Shown piece by piece: positions 18,256-26,734 of a stretch of 64,000 bases of DNA. Below the pieces are notes generated by a model. That model saw only the letters and a program-made list of their open reading frames with translations. It was not told the origin of the DNA and made no database searches. Positions within the stretch are counted from its first letter, which is position 1. Each line of letters opens with the position of its first letter. This stretch comes from DATCLS01 sp036563805 (lineage in GTDB: Bacteria > Actinomycetota > Acidimicrobiia > Acidimicrobiales > VFJN01). The stretch spans positions 1-64,000 of the forward strand of contig DATCLS010000049.1 of NCBI GenBank assembly GCA_036563805.1, in the 5' to 3' direction. The position numbers and the translations under genes were made by a program.

Positions 18256-18929
18256 TCCGGGTCCTCCTGGCCGACGACCAGCCGCTCATCCGCGGCGGGT
18301 TCCGGGCCCTGCTCGACGCCGAGGACGACATCGAGGTCGTGGGCGAGGCGCCGGACGGCGAGCAGGCCGTGGCGCTGGCCGCCCAGCACGTCCCCGACGT
18401 CGCGCTCATGGACGTGCAGATGCCCGTCCTCGACGGCATCGAGGCCACCCGACGCATCGCCGCCGACCCCCGCCTCGACGGCGTGCACGTCGTGATCCTC
18501 ACCAACTACGGGATCGACGAGCACGTGTTCAACGCGCTGCGGGCCGGTGCCAGCGGGTTCCTGGTCAAGGACATCGAGCCGGACGACCTGCTCCACGCCG
18601 TGCGCGTCGCCGCCCGGGGCGACGCCCTGCTGGCGCCGGCCATCACCCGGCGGCTGATCGGCGAGTTCGTGTCCCGGCCGCCCGACCACCAGGTCACCGA
18701 CGCCCTGGCCGAGCTGACCAACCGGGAGCGCGAGGTCGTGGCGCTCGTGGCCCGGGGGCTGAGCAACGACGAGATCGCCGCCCACATGGTCATCAGCCCC
18801 ACCACCGTGAAGACCCACGTGAGCCGGGCGCTGAGCAAGCTCCACGCCCGCGACCGGGCCCAGCTCGTCGTCCTGGCCTACGAGTCGGGCCTGGTCACGC
18901 CGCGCAGCGCCCCGCAGGCGGGCTCCTGA
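18252..18929 (+). CDS. NarL/LuxR-type response regulator
   Basis: A 225-residue partner of the kinase upstream. The receiver has the acidic pair Asp8-Asp9, phospho-acceptor Asp54 (VALMDVQMP), a switch Thr in VVILTNYG and a Lys in GFLVKDIEP. The C-terminal LuxR helix-turn-helix reads LTNREREVVALVARGLSNDE through TVKTHVSRALSKLHARDR. GTG 18252 overlaps the kinase stop. It is the best candidate to bind the two palindromes at 16932-16976. No ABC transporter or desaturase, the usual targets of this class, is adjacent. Confidence 0.92.
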   Translation: MIRVLLADDQPLIRGGFRALLDAEDDIEVVGEAPDGEQAVALAAQHVPDVALMDVQMPVLDGIEATRRIAADPRLDGVHVVILTNYGIDEHVFNALRAGASGFLVKDIEPDDLLHAVRVAARGDALLAPAITRRLIGEFVSRPPDHQVTDALAELTNREREVVALVARGLSNDEIAAHMVISPTTVKTHVSRALSKLHARDRAQLVVLAYESGLVTPRSAPQAGS

Positions 18930-19022
18930 CCGGGCCGCGCACCGCTCGAGGGCCGGCCCGGCGTCGTGACGGCGGGGGCGCTCGCGTGGCGGCGGCGACC
19001 GGGCCGGCGATACTGGGCCGGC

Positions 19023-19712
19023 GTGACGGCCGCCGACGTCTACCGGGAGTGGCAGCCGCCGCCCGAGTGGCGGCACGCCGTCGCCTGCTGCTGGGAGCAG
19101 GTCGTGGCCGCCGACCGGGTGCAGCACGTCGTGCCCGACGGCCACGCCGACCTGCTGATCCACGCGTCGGGCCGTATCGAGGTGGTCGGCCTGCAGGACC
19201 GGGTCGCCCTGCCCGCGCTGCCCCAGGGCACCCACATCCGGGGCATCCGACTGCGGCCCGAGGCCGTGGCGCCGGCGTTCGGCGTCACCGCCTCGTCGCT
19301 GCGCAACCTCACGGTGACGGCCGAGGACGTGCTCGGCGCCCGGGGCGCCGCCCGGCTGCTCGACCCCCGGGCGCGGGACCGGTGGCTGCGGGACGTCGCC
19401 CCCGACGGGCGGACGGCCGCCGCCGTCCGCCTGCTGGCCGATACCACGGTGGCGGACGCCGCCGACCAGCTGGGCATCACCGACCGCCACCTGCGGAGGG
19501 TGCTGCTCACCGAGGTCGGGCTCACCCCCAAGGCCTTCCAGCGGGTGCTCCGCCTCCAGCGGTTCCTGGCCGCGGTCGAGGGCCGGCGGGAGATCGCCGC
19601 GGCCGCCGCCGCGTCCGGCTACGCCGACCAGGCCCACCTGACCCGCGAGGCTCGCGCCCTCACCGGCGAGACCCCGCGGGCCCTGCTCCGACGGCGCGGC
19701 CTCGCCCCCTGA
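19023..19712 (+). CDS. AraC-family transcriptional regulator
   Basis: A 229-residue regulator with an N-terminal ligand-type domain beginning MTAADVYREWQPPPEW and containing QHVVPDGHADLLIH, GIRLRPEAVAPAFGV. The C-terminal HTH_18 pair is VADAADQLGITDRHLRRVLLTE and IAAAAAASGYADQAHLTREARALTGETP. The GTG at 19023 puts YREW at the N-terminus as in related proteins; a start 57 bp upstream is possible but adds an Arg-rich tail. Its target is unknown. It is convergent, with a 30-bp gap, with an SDR gene. Confidence 0.85.
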   Translation: MTAADVYREWQPPPEWRHAVACCWEQVVAADRVQHVVPDGHADLLIHASGRIEVVGLQDRVALPALPQGTHIRGIRLRPEAVAPAFGVTASSLRNLTVTAEDVLGARGAARLLDPRARDRWLRDVAPDGRTAAAVRLLADTTVADAADQLGITDRHLRRVLLTEVGLTPKAFQRVLRLQRFLAAVEGRREIAAAAAASGYADQAHLTREARALTGETPRALLRRRGLAP

Positions 19713-19742
19713 GGGGCGCGGCCCTGCGGTCCGTCCGGGCGG

Positions 19743-20510
19743 TCAGGGCAGGTCGGACGGCTCGTCCACCGCGGTGACGCCCCCGTCGACCACGACCGCC
19801 TGGCCGGTCAGGAAGGCGGCGTCGGCCGACAGCAGGAACCGCACGACGCCGGCGACGTCGTCCGGCTCGCCGATGCGGCGCAGCACGCTGCGCGCCGCGT
19901 AGCGCTGCTTCGTCGCCTCGTCCGCGTTCAGCATCGGCGTGTCGATGTAGCCCGGGCAGACGCAGTTGACCCGGACGCCCTTGGGCCCCAGGTGGTCGGC
20001 CAGCGAGCGGGTCAAGCCGATCAGCCCCGCCTTCGACGAGCAGTACGAGGGGATGGCCCCGTGGCCCACGACGCCCTCGATCGAGGCGATGCCCACGACG
20101 GCCGAGCCGGGGTGCGCCACCAGGTCGTCGAGGAGCAGCTCGGTCAGGCGGGCGTGCGCCGTGAGGTTCACGTCGAGCACCCGCTGCCAGGCGGCCCAGT
20201 CGATGCGGCCGACCGGCGCCGGCGCCACGATGCCGGCCGCATGGACCAGCCCCCCGATGGACGGGAGCGCCTCCCGGGTCCGGGCCAGGGCGGCGCCGAG
20301 CGCGGCGGCGTCGGTGACGTCCACCGTCACGCCGACGGTCGGCACCCCGGACGCAGCGGCGAGCGCGGCCGCCGTCTCCTCGACCGCCGGGCCGTTGACG
20401 TCCCACACCGCCACGGGGCGGCCCGCCGCCGCCAGGTGATCGGCGCAGGCCCGGCCGATGCCGGAGGCGCCGCCGGTCACGACGACCCCCGTGGTGACGG
20501 GATCCCTCAT
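19743..20510 (-). CDS. SDR-family oxidoreductase
   Basis: A 255-residue short-chain dehydrogenase/reductase with the cofactor loop TGGASGIG near the N-terminus, NAG-equivalent HAAG, catalytic Ser-Tyr-Lys in GIASIEGVVGHGAIPSYCSSK and the C-terminal GGVTAV. Asp in WDVN after strand 2 suggests NAD preference. It starts at ATG 20510, four nt after an inverted repeat that contains a TAGATT -10-like hexamer; there is no ribosome site, so a leaderless message is plausible. The substrate is unknown. Confidence 0.88.
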   Translation of the reverse strand: MRDPVTTGVVVTGGASGIGRACADHLAAAGRPVAVWDVNGPAVEETAAALAAASGVPTVGVTVDVTDAAALGAALARTREALPSIGGLVHAAGIVAPAPVGRIDWAAWQRVLDVNLTAHARLTELLLDDLVAHPGSAVVGIASIEGVVGHGAIPSYCSSKAGLIGLTRSLADHLGPKGVRVNCVCPGYIDTPMLNADEATKQRYAARSVLRRIGEPDDVAGVVRFLLSADAAFLTGQAVVVDGGVTAVDEPSDLP

Positions 20511-20514
20511 AGTG

Positions 20515-20533
20515 CCCGCAATCTAGTTGCGGG
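20515..20533 (-). promoter_or_regulatory. Inverted repeat with embedded -10, promoter/operator of the SDR gene
   Basis: CCCGCAA, TCTAG, TTGCGGG has perfect 7-bp arms. On the minus strand its centre reads TAGATT, a good -10 hexamer whose last base is 9 nt before the SDR ATG. Repressor binding to this palindrome would cover the promoter. Confidence 0.45.
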
Positions 20534-20607
20534 TCGGGTCTCCGGACCGGCGGGCGGCCGCGGGCCGTCCGGGCGACCGGCCAGGCGCCGGGCCGTCGGG
20601 CAACCGG

Positions 20608-21438
20608 CTAGGCGCCGGGCAGGCCGAGGATGCCGGCCAGCAGCTCCATCGAGCGCAGCCAGCTGTCCAGGTCGGTCCGCCACGGCGCGGCCACGACGTG
20701 CTGGACGCCGGCGGCCTCGAACCCCGCCCGCTCCCGGGCGATCTCGTCGGGGTCCATGCCCTGGGGGTCCCAGCCGGTGCGCAGCGAGATCGTGAACCGG
20801 TCGGGGTCGGGGTGGTCGTGCCGCAGGCGGGCGATCGGCTCGGCGACCGTGTCGGGCTTCAGGCCGATGAGCTGGAACCCCTGCGCCCGACGGGCCCGGC
20901 GATAGGCCGCGTCGCTGCCGCCGCCGATCCAGATCTCGATGGGGTGCGCCGGCTTGGGCAGGACCCGCAGGTCGTCGAAGGCGTAGAACTCGCCGTGATA
21001 CGAGCTGGGGTCGGTCCGCCAGCAGGCGTCGAGCACGTCGAGGATCTCGTCGGTGCGCCGGCCCCGGGTGTGGAAGTCCTGCCCCAGGGCCCGGAACTCG
21101 GCCTCGCTCCAGCCCACGCCGATGCCGAGGCGCAGGCGGCCGCCGCTCAGGTTGTCGAGCGAGGCCGTGGCGTTGGCCAACCACAGCGGGTGGTACTGGC
21201 TCGCCACCAGGACGCTCGTGCCCAGCCCCACGGTCGTGGTGGCGGCCGCCGCCCAGGCGAGCGTCAGCAGCGGGTCGAACAGGTAGGGCGAGGGGTAGTC
21301 CTGGTCGGCGGGCTGGATCACGTGGTCGCTGACCCAGACGTCGGCGAAGCCGAGCTCCTCCGCTCGGCGGGCGGCGGTGGCGATCGCGTCGGAGCTCGCC
21401 GCCCGGCCGTACTGGGGAAGGTGGATCCCGAAACGCAT
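20608..21438 (-). CDS. LLM-class F420-dependent oxidoreductase
   Basis: A 276-residue luciferase-like TIM-barrel enzyme of the F420-binding branch, which moves hydride between reduced F420 and a substrate. Recognisable segments are MRFGIHLPQYG, AEELGFADVWVSDHV, LGTSVLVASQYHPLWLANATASLDNLSGGRLRLGIG followed by WSEAEF, and WIGGGSDAAYRRARR. ATG 21438 is the natural start of the barrel. The SDR downstream, 97 bp away in the same orientation, may be in the same unit. The substrate is unknown; mycobacterial relatives act on varied ketones, alcohols and nitro compounds. Confidence 0.88.
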   Translation of the reverse strand: MRFGIHLPQYGRAASSDAIATAARRAEELGFADVWVSDHVIQPADQDYPSPYLFDPLLTLAWAAAATTTVGLGTSVLVASQYHPLWLANATASLDNLSGGRLRLGIGVGWSEAEFRALGQDFHTRGRRTDEILDVLDACWRTDPSSYHGEFYAFDDLRVLPKPAHPIEIWIGGGSDAAYRRARRAQGFQLIGLKPDTVAEPIARLRHDHPDPDRFTISLRTGWDPQGMDPDEIARERAGFEAAGVQHVVAAPWRTDLDSWLRSMELLAGILGLPGA

Positions 21439-21497
21439 CGGTAGACCCAACCACACCGCCCGGGCCGCCGGCACGGCCGGCGCCCGGAGCCGGCCGG

Positions 21498-21622
21498 GCC
21501 GCGGAGCCAGCCGTGGATGCCCGGCCCGCGATCCGGAGCGGACGCAGGTGCCCGGGCCCGGCCGCGGAGCCAGCCGTGGATGCCCGGCCCGCGATCCGGA
21601 GCGGACGCAGGTGCCCGGGCCG
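21498..21622. repeat. 63-bp tandem duplication between divergent genes
   Basis: Two nearly identical 63-bp units (21498-21560 and 21561-21622) lie head to tail upstream of the SDR at 21697 and of the divergent F420-type gene. The length is a multiple of three, so read-through frames stay open, but nothing suggests translation. The duplication may carry two copies of a regulatory site or be recent slippage. Confidence 0.85.
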
Positions 21623-21696
21623 GGCCGGCGGACCTAGGGTCCGACCGCCGGGCGACCGAGGTGGCGCCCGCGAACCGGAGGGAAGGGGCGTACGAG

Positions 21697-22527
21697 ATGG
21701 CAGACCGGACCTTGGAGGGTCGTTCCGTGATCGTGACCGGCGGCGGCACCGGCATCGGCGCCGCCTGCGCCCGCCGGGCGGCCGCGGAGGGCGCCCGGGT
21801 GACGATCTGCGGCCGCACCGAGAGCCGGCTGGAGGCCTCGGCCGAGCGCATCCGGGGCGAGGGCGGTGAGGTCCAGGTCGTCGTGGCCGACGTCACGGTC
21901 GAGGACGACGTGGCCCGGCTGGTGGCGGCCGCGGCCGAGTTCGGCGGCGGGCTCCACGGCGTGGTGGCCAACGCCGGCGGGGGCGGCGGACTCGGGCCCT
22001 ACCACCTCCAGGACGCCGAGGAGTTCCTGCGGGTGCTGCACCTCAACGTGCTCAGCACGATGCTGTGCATCAAACATGCGGTCCCCCACCTGGCCCGGGC
22101 GGGCGGCGGGTCGTTCGTCGGCATGTCGTCGATCGCCGGCCACGTGACCCACCCGTACTTCGGCGCCTACCCGGTGGCCAAGGCCGGCATCGAGTCGATG
22201 GTGCGCAACGCGGCCGACGAGTACGGCGCCCACAAGATCCGGTTCAACGCCGTCCAGCCGGGCTTCATCGCCACCGAGGTCATGGAGGGCATCGAGCGGG
22301 GCGGGCCGGTGTGGGAGAGCTACGTCTCCCAGACGCCGCTCGGCGACGTGGGCCAGCCCGAGGACGTGGCGGACGTGGTCCGGTTCCTGCTGTCGGACGA
22401 GTCCCGCTGGATCACCGGCCAGACCATCGCCGTCGACGGGGGCCACTGCCTCCGCCGGGGCCCGGACTTCGGCCCCTACGTCGAGCTGATGCACGACGCC
22501 GCCGCCCTCGACCCCACCACCGGCTGA
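21697..22527 (+). CDS. SDR-family oxidoreductase
   Basis: A 276-residue short-chain dehydrogenase with TGGGTGIGAACA, then Arg in CGRTESRLEA (NADPH preference), VANAGGGGG, and catalytic Ser, Tyr and Lys in GMSSIAGHVTHPYFGAYPVAK. The C-terminus has VDGGHCLRRGPDFGP. The start at ATG 21697 has GGAGGGAAGGGG upstream. It differs from the other SDRs here by its long C-terminal tail. The substrate is not predictable; actinobacterial relatives act in lipid or steroid metabolism. Confidence 0.9.
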   Translation: MADRTLEGRSVIVTGGGTGIGAACARRAAAEGARVTICGRTESRLEASAERIRGEGGEVQVVVADVTVEDDVARLVAAAAEFGGGLHGVVANAGGGGGLGPYHLQDAEEFLRVLHLNVLSTMLCIKHAVPHLARAGGGSFVGMSSIAGHVTHPYFGAYPVAKAGIESMVRNAADEYGAHKIRFNAVQPGFIATEVMEGIERGGPVWESYVSQTPLGDVGQPEDVADVVRFLLSDESRWITGQTIAVDGGHCLRRGPDFGPYVELMHDAAALDPTTG

Positions 22528-22616
22528 TGGGCCTGCTGGTCAGCCCCGGCGAGCGCGTGCGCAAAGCCCAGCCCCGGGCCTGGCTCCGCCTCTCGGCCTG
22601 AACGGCCGGCGCGGCG

Positions 22617-24323
22617 TCACGCCGGCGGGGGTGCGGGCCGGCCCGCCCGGGCCAGCACCGCCATCGCCGCGTTGTGCCCCCCGACGCCGCTGACCCCGCC
22701 GCCGCGGCGGGCGCCGGCCCCGCACACGAACAGGTTGGCGACCTCGGTCTCGGCGCCCCAGGCCCCGGGTCGGGCGTCGGGGCCGGCGGCGTCGGCGTCC
22801 CCGTCCACCCCGCCCGCCGGGTCCGCCCCGCCGGCCCAGGGCCAACTCAGGTCGCCGTGGAAGATGTGGCCGCCTGGCAGCGCCAGGCTCGCCTCGAGGT
22901 CGGGCGGGCTGACGGCCTCCAGGCACGGCCGGCCCTCGGCGTCGCGGGCCAGGCACGCCTCGATCGGCTCCACGAGGTGGGCGTCGAGGCCCGCCAGGTG
23001 GCGGCGGACGGCCTCGGCGCGGACGGCGTCCCCCGCCTCCGCGAACAGCCGGGCGGGAGCGTGCAGCCCGAACAGCGTGAGCGTGTGCACGCCCCGGGCC
23101 GCCAGGTCGGGGCCGAGGATCGACGGGTCGGTCAGCGTGTGGCAGTACACCTCGCCGGGGAGCGGGTCGGGCAGGCGCCCGGCGGCGGCCGCGGCGTGCG
23201 CCGCCTCCAGCGCGGCGTAGCCCTCGTCGACGTGCAGCGTGCCGGCGAACGCCACGGCCGGGTCGTGGCCGCTGCGCAGCCGGGGCAGCCGGTCGAGGAC
23301 CATGTTGAGCTTCATCTGGGCACCCTCGGGCGCCGGCGCCGCAGGACCGCCGGCCGGGGCGTTCCCAGAGCCGCCGGCCGCCGCGCCCGCCGCCTCCCCC
23401 GCCGGCCCGGTCCGGCCCCGCAGCCGGTCGAGCACGGCCGGCGCCACGCCGACCAGCACGTACGACGCGCCCAGCGTGCGCTCGGCGCCGTCCCGCCGCC
23501 AGGTGACCGCCGCCTCCCGCCCGTCGGCGGCGACGGCGACGACCTCGGCCCCGGTCACCAGCTCGGCGCCGGCGGCCCGGGCCGCCCGCTCCAGCTCGGC
23601 GGCCATCGCCCCCATGCCCCCGACCGGGACGCGCCACTCGCCGGTGCCGTTGCCGATCACGTGGTACAGGAAGCAGCGGTTCTGGCGCAGGCCGGGGTCG
23701 TGGGCCGAGGCGAACGTCCCGATCAGGGCGTCGGTGAGCACCACGCCCCGCACCGCGTCGTCCCGGAACGTGGCCTCCAGCGTTGCGCCCAGCGGGCGGG
23801 CCACCAGCCGGTCCCACACCGCCTCGCCGACACGGCGGCGCATCTCGCCGGCCGTCCGGAGCGGCTCGAGGAGCGTCGGCGCCACCGCCCGAGCCAGCCG
23901 GGCGACGTCGGCGTAGAACGCCCGCCAGGCGGCGTACTCCGCGTCGGACCCGGTGAGCTCCCGGAACGACGCCTCGGTCGCCGGCCCGGGGTCGCGCTCG
24001 ACCAGCAGCGCCCGGTCGACGCCGCCCCGGCGGACCGGCGTGAACGACGCCACCCGTCGCGACGCCAGCCGCACCCGCAGGCCCAGGTCGGCGACGATCC
24101 GGTCGGGCAGCAGGCTGACCAGGTAGGCGTACCGCGACAGCCGGGCGTCGACGCCGGGGAACACCCGCCCGCTCACCGCCGCCCCGCCCATGTGCCCGGC
24201 TCGCTCGAGCACGCACACCGACAGCCCGGCCCGGCCCAGGTAGGCGGCCGCCACCAGGGCGTTGTGGCCGCCGCCCACCACGACCACGTCGTAGCGGTGG
24301 CGCGCCGGGTCCCGGTCGGTCAC
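22617..24323 (-). CDS. Phytoene-desaturase/PYROXD2-like FAD oxidoreductase
   Basis: A 568-residue flavoprotein of the amine-oxidase/carotenoid-desaturase superfamily. The N-terminal FAD fold is YDVVVVGGGHNALVAAAYLGRAG with ERAGHMGGAA. A second conserved patch is ALIGTFASAHDPGLRQNRCFLYHVIGNGTGEWRVPVGGMGA, and the C-terminal FAD closure is NLFVCGAGARRGGGVSGVGGHNAAM. That tail is typical of the PYROXD2-like branch rather than of true phytoene desaturases, and no carotenoid genes are nearby. Low-complexity Gly/Ala stretches at about residues 315-335 and 500-525 are probably loops. The substrate is unknown. Confidence 0.85.
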   Translation of the reverse strand: MTDRDPARHRYDVVVVGGGHNALVAAAYLGRAGLSVCVLERAGHMGGAAVSGRVFPGVDARLSRYAYLVSLLPDRIVADLGLRVRLASRRVASFTPVRRGGVDRALLVERDPGPATEASFRELTGSDAEYAAWRAFYADVARLARAVAPTLLEPLRTAGEMRRRVGEAVWDRLVARPLGATLEATFRDDAVRGVVLTDALIGTFASAHDPGLRQNRCFLYHVIGNGTGEWRVPVGGMGAMAAELERAARAAGAELVTGAEVVAVAADGREAAVTWRRDGAERTLGASYVLVGVAPAVLDRLRGRTGPAGEAAGAAAGGSGNAPAGGPAAPAPEGAQMKLNMVLDRLPRLRSGHDPAVAFAGTLHVDEGYAALEAAHAAAAAGRLPDPLPGEVYCHTLTDPSILGPDLAARGVHTLTLFGLHAPARLFAEAGDAVRAEAVRRHLAGLDAHLVEPIEACLARDAEGRPCLEAVSPPDLEASLALPGGHIFHGDLSWPWAGGADPAGGVDGDADAAGPDARPGAWGAETEVANLFVCGAGARRGGGVSGVGGHNAAMAVLARAGRPAPPPA

Positions 24324-24474
24324 GCCGCCAGTGTGGCGCCCCGGGGCGGGGCGGCACCACGGTCCGCCGCCGCGCCGTCTCCCGGACGGCGCCCGGTCCG
24401 CTCCTCGAGCCCCGGCCCGGCCCCGCCCGTCCCGCCGGGTTGGCCCCCGGGCGGGCCGGCGGCATCGTGGGCGG

Positions 24475-25350
24475 GTGGGGACGACGACCGCGACGCTGGC
24501 CGAGGCCGACTGGGAGGCGCACCGCCCCGCCGTCTTCGGCGCCGCCTACCGGATCCTCGGCAGCGTGGCCGAGGCCGAGGACGTGACCCAGGAGGTCTGG
24601 CTGCGGGCCGCGGCCGCCGACCTCGACGCGGTCCGGAACCTGCGGGCCTGGCTGGTGACCATCGCCGCCCGCCTGTCCTACAACGTGCTGGAGTCGGCCC
24701 GCGCCCGGCGGGAGTCCTACGTCGGGCCGTGGCTGCCCGAGCCGCTGCCGACCGGGCCGGACGCCGCCGCCCCGGTCCTCGCCGACGAGTCGGTCACCAC
24801 CGCGATGCTCGTGATCATGGAGACGCTCACGCCGGCCGAGCGGGTGGCGCTGGTCCTCCACGACGTGTTCGACGTCCCGTTCGCCGAGGTCGCCGAGGTG
24901 CTGGGCGCGACGCCCGCCACCTGCCGCAAGCTGGCCTCGCGGGCCCGGTCCCGGGTGGCCGCCGTCCGGGAGCGGCCCCGGGCGTCGCGGGCCGAGACCG
25001 AGCGGATCCTCACGGCGTTCAAGGCGGCGGCCGACGCCGGCGACGTGGCCACGCTCGTCGAGCTGCTCGACCCCGACGCCGTCTACGTCGCCGACGGCGG
25101 CGGCAAGGTGACCGCCGCCCGCCGCCCGGTCCACGGCGCCGAGCGGATCGCCCGGCTGGTGGCCCGGGTCACGGGCCTGGCGCGACCCGACACCGCGCGC
25201 ATCGTCGAGGTCAACGGCCTCCCCGCCCTCGCCAGCTACCGGGGCGGCCGGCCGCTCTGGCTCGACACGGTGGAGGTCGTCGACGGACGGATCACAACCG
25301 TCCGCCGCCTGGCCAACCCCGACAAGCTCGCCCGCCTCGGTCGCATCTGA
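24475..25350 (+). CDS. ECF41-type sigma factor with fused SnoaL-like regulatory domain
   Basis: A 291-residue extracytoplasmic-function sigma factor. Region 2 is FGAAYRILGSVAEAEDVTQEVWLRAA; region 4 is LTPAERVALVLHDVFDVPFA followed by LGATPATCRKLASRAR. The linker has the ECF41 signature WLPEP. The C-terminal 110 residues are a SnoaL/NTF2-like domain with DGGGK and the terminal NPDKLARL, both hallmarks of the group. ECF41 factors have no separate anti-sigma factor; the fused domain tunes activity. Start GTG 24475 is the most likely. Directly downstream are repeats with its expected promoter motif and a flavoprotein gene, the usual partner type. SigJ of mycobacteria is a relative. Confidence 0.92.
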   Translation: MGTTTATLAEADWEAHRPAVFGAAYRILGSVAEAEDVTQEVWLRAAAADLDAVRNLRAWLVTIAARLSYNVLESARARRESYVGPWLPEPLPTGPDAAAPVLADESVTTAMLVIMETLTPAERVALVLHDVFDVPFAEVAEVLGATPATCRKLASRARSRVAAVRERPRASRAETERILTAFKAAADAGDVATLVELLDPDAVYVADGGGKVTAARRPVHGAERIARLVARVTGLARPDTARIVEVNGLPALASYRGGRPLWLDTVEVVDGRITTVRRLANPDKLARLGRI

Positions 25351-25400
25351 GGCCGCTGTCACATCTGCCTCGGTCGCATCTGAGGCCGCTGTCACATCTG
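25335..25400 (+). repeat. Two 33-bp direct repeats spanning the sigma-factor stop codon
   Basis: Units 25335-25367 and 25368-25400 are identical. The first starts inside the last codons of the sigma gene, so the duplication copied the stop region. Each unit contains TGTCACA (25357-25363 and 25390-25396), and a third, partial unit follows. The repeats multiply the ECF41 -35 motif ahead of the flavoprotein gene. Confidence 0.9.
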
Positions 25401-25404
25401 CAGC

Positions 25405-25431
25405 TGTCACATCTGAGGCCGCTGTCCTGTC
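25405..25431 (+). promoter_or_regulatory. Likely ECF41 promoter of the flavoprotein gene
   Basis: TGTCACA at 25405-25411, then 16 nt, then TGTC at 25428-25431. The ECF41 target consensus as I remember it is TGTCACA, 16 nt, CGTC, so this matches in all but one base. It would start transcription about 60 nt ahead of the flavoprotein ATG. The two upstream TGTCACA copies lack a matching -10 at the right distance. Confidence 0.72.
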
Positions 25432-25500
25432 TCCTTGCCGAGCCCTCCCGACCGGGAGGCCCCTCCCGAGCCCGGGAGGCGAGGCAGAGAGGAGCAACAC

Positions 25501-26685
25501 ATGGCACGTGTCGTGATCGTCGGCGGCGGGTTCGCCGGGGTGTGGAGCGCGGCGGGCGCCGCACTGGCCCGAGGCGACGCCGACCTCCGCATCACGCTCG
25601 TGGCGCCGGACGACCACCTGGTGCTGCGGCCCCGCCTGTACGAGCCGGAGCCCCAGCGGGCCACGGTCGAGCTGCGCCGGATCCTCGACCCCATCGGCGT
25701 CGAGCACGTCCGGGCCTGGGTCGACACCCTCGACACCGACCGGCGCGTCGTGGTCGCCGGCGACGAGGAGATCGCCTACGACCGGCTGGTCCTGGCGACC
25801 GGCAGCAGGCTCGTCCCGCCCCGCGGCCTGCCCGGTGCCGAGCGGGTGTTCGACATCGACACGCTGGCCGGGGCCACGCGCCTCACGGAGCACCTGCGCG
25901 GCCGCACCGGCTACGACGCCGTGGTCGTCGGGGCCGGGTTCGTCGGCCTGGAGGCCGCCACCGCCCTGGCCGCCCGGGGCCGGGTGGTGCTGGTCGACCG
26001 GTCGGACGTGGTCGGCGCCCCGCTCGGTCCGGGCCCGCGGGCCGCCATCGAGGCGGCGCTCGACGAGCTGGGCATCGAGCGGCGCCTGCGCACGACCGTG
26101 ACCCGGGTCGGCGACGGGTACGCCCAGGTCGCGGACGGGAGCCGCCTGCCGGCCGACGCCGTGGTCTGGTCGGTGGGGCTGCGGGCCAGCGCGCTGACCC
26201 GGCAGCTGGTCGCCCCCGACGCCGGCGGCCTCGACCACCTCGGCCGGGTGCCCGTGGACCGACGGCTGCGGGCGGCCCGGCCCGGCGTGTTCGTGGCCGG
26301 CGACACCGCCGCCGCCCCCTTCGACGACGAGCACACGGTCATGCAGGCCTGCCAGCACGCCACCCCGCTCGGCAAGGTGGCCGGGTACAACGCGGCGGCC
26401 GACCTGCTCGGCAAGCCGCTGCGGGACTTCACGCCCGGCCCGTACGTGACCTGCCTCGACCTCGGCGGCGCCGGGGCGATCTTCACCCGGGGCTGGGACC
26501 GCAAGGTCATGGCCACCGGCGCCGAGGCCGCGGCGATCAAGCGGGGGATCAACCGGGCGATCCACCCGCCGGTCGACGACGCAGCGGCGATCCTGGCCGC
26601 CGCCGACCGGGTCCGCTTGGAGCTGCCGTTCTTCCCCCGGGAGGACGGGGACGCCGCGGGCGGCGGCGACTCGGCCGCCGCCTGA
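25501..26685 (+). CDS. NDH-2-like NAD(P)/FAD oxidoreductase
   Basis: A 394-residue flavoprotein of the pyridine nucleotide-disulfide/type II NADH dehydrogenase group. Two Rossmann motifs are VVIVGGGFAGVWSA at the N-terminus and AVVVGAGFVGLEAATALAARG in the middle. FAD closure is RPGVFVAGDTAAAPF, followed by MQACQHATPLGKVAGYNAAADLLG. No redox Cys pair is present, so it is not a disulfide reductase. GAGAGGAGCAACAC precedes ATG 25501. A likely ECF41 promoter lies 70-96 bp upstream, which makes it the probable target of the sigma factor next door, possibly in oxidative or electrophile stress. Confidence 0.9.
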   Translation: MARVVIVGGGFAGVWSAAGAALARGDADLRITLVAPDDHLVLRPRLYEPEPQRATVELRRILDPIGVEHVRAWVDTLDTDRRVVVAGDEEIAYDRLVLATGSRLVPPRGLPGAERVFDIDTLAGATRLTEHLRGRTGYDAVVVGAGFVGLEAATALAARGRVVLVDRSDVVGAPLGPGPRAAIEAALDELGIERRLRTTVTRVGDGYAQVADGSRLPADAVVWSVGLRASALTRQLVAPDAGGLDHLGRVPVDRRLRAARPGVFVAGDTAAAPFDDEHTVMQACQHATPLGKVAGYNAAADLLGKPLRDFTPGPYVTCLDLGGAGAIFTRGWDRKVMATGAEAAAIKRGINRAIHPPVDDAAAILAAADRVRLELPFFPREDGDAAGGGDSAAA

Positions 26686-26734
26686 CGGTTGGGCCGGGTG
26701 TCGAGCGGCCGGAGGCGCCCGTAGGGTGCCGGGG

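Noticed and set aside
22617..24323. Phytoene desaturase of a carotenoid cluster
   Set aside because: The C-terminal signature and the lack of crtB/crtE-like neighbours point to the PYROXD2-like branch of unknown substrate.
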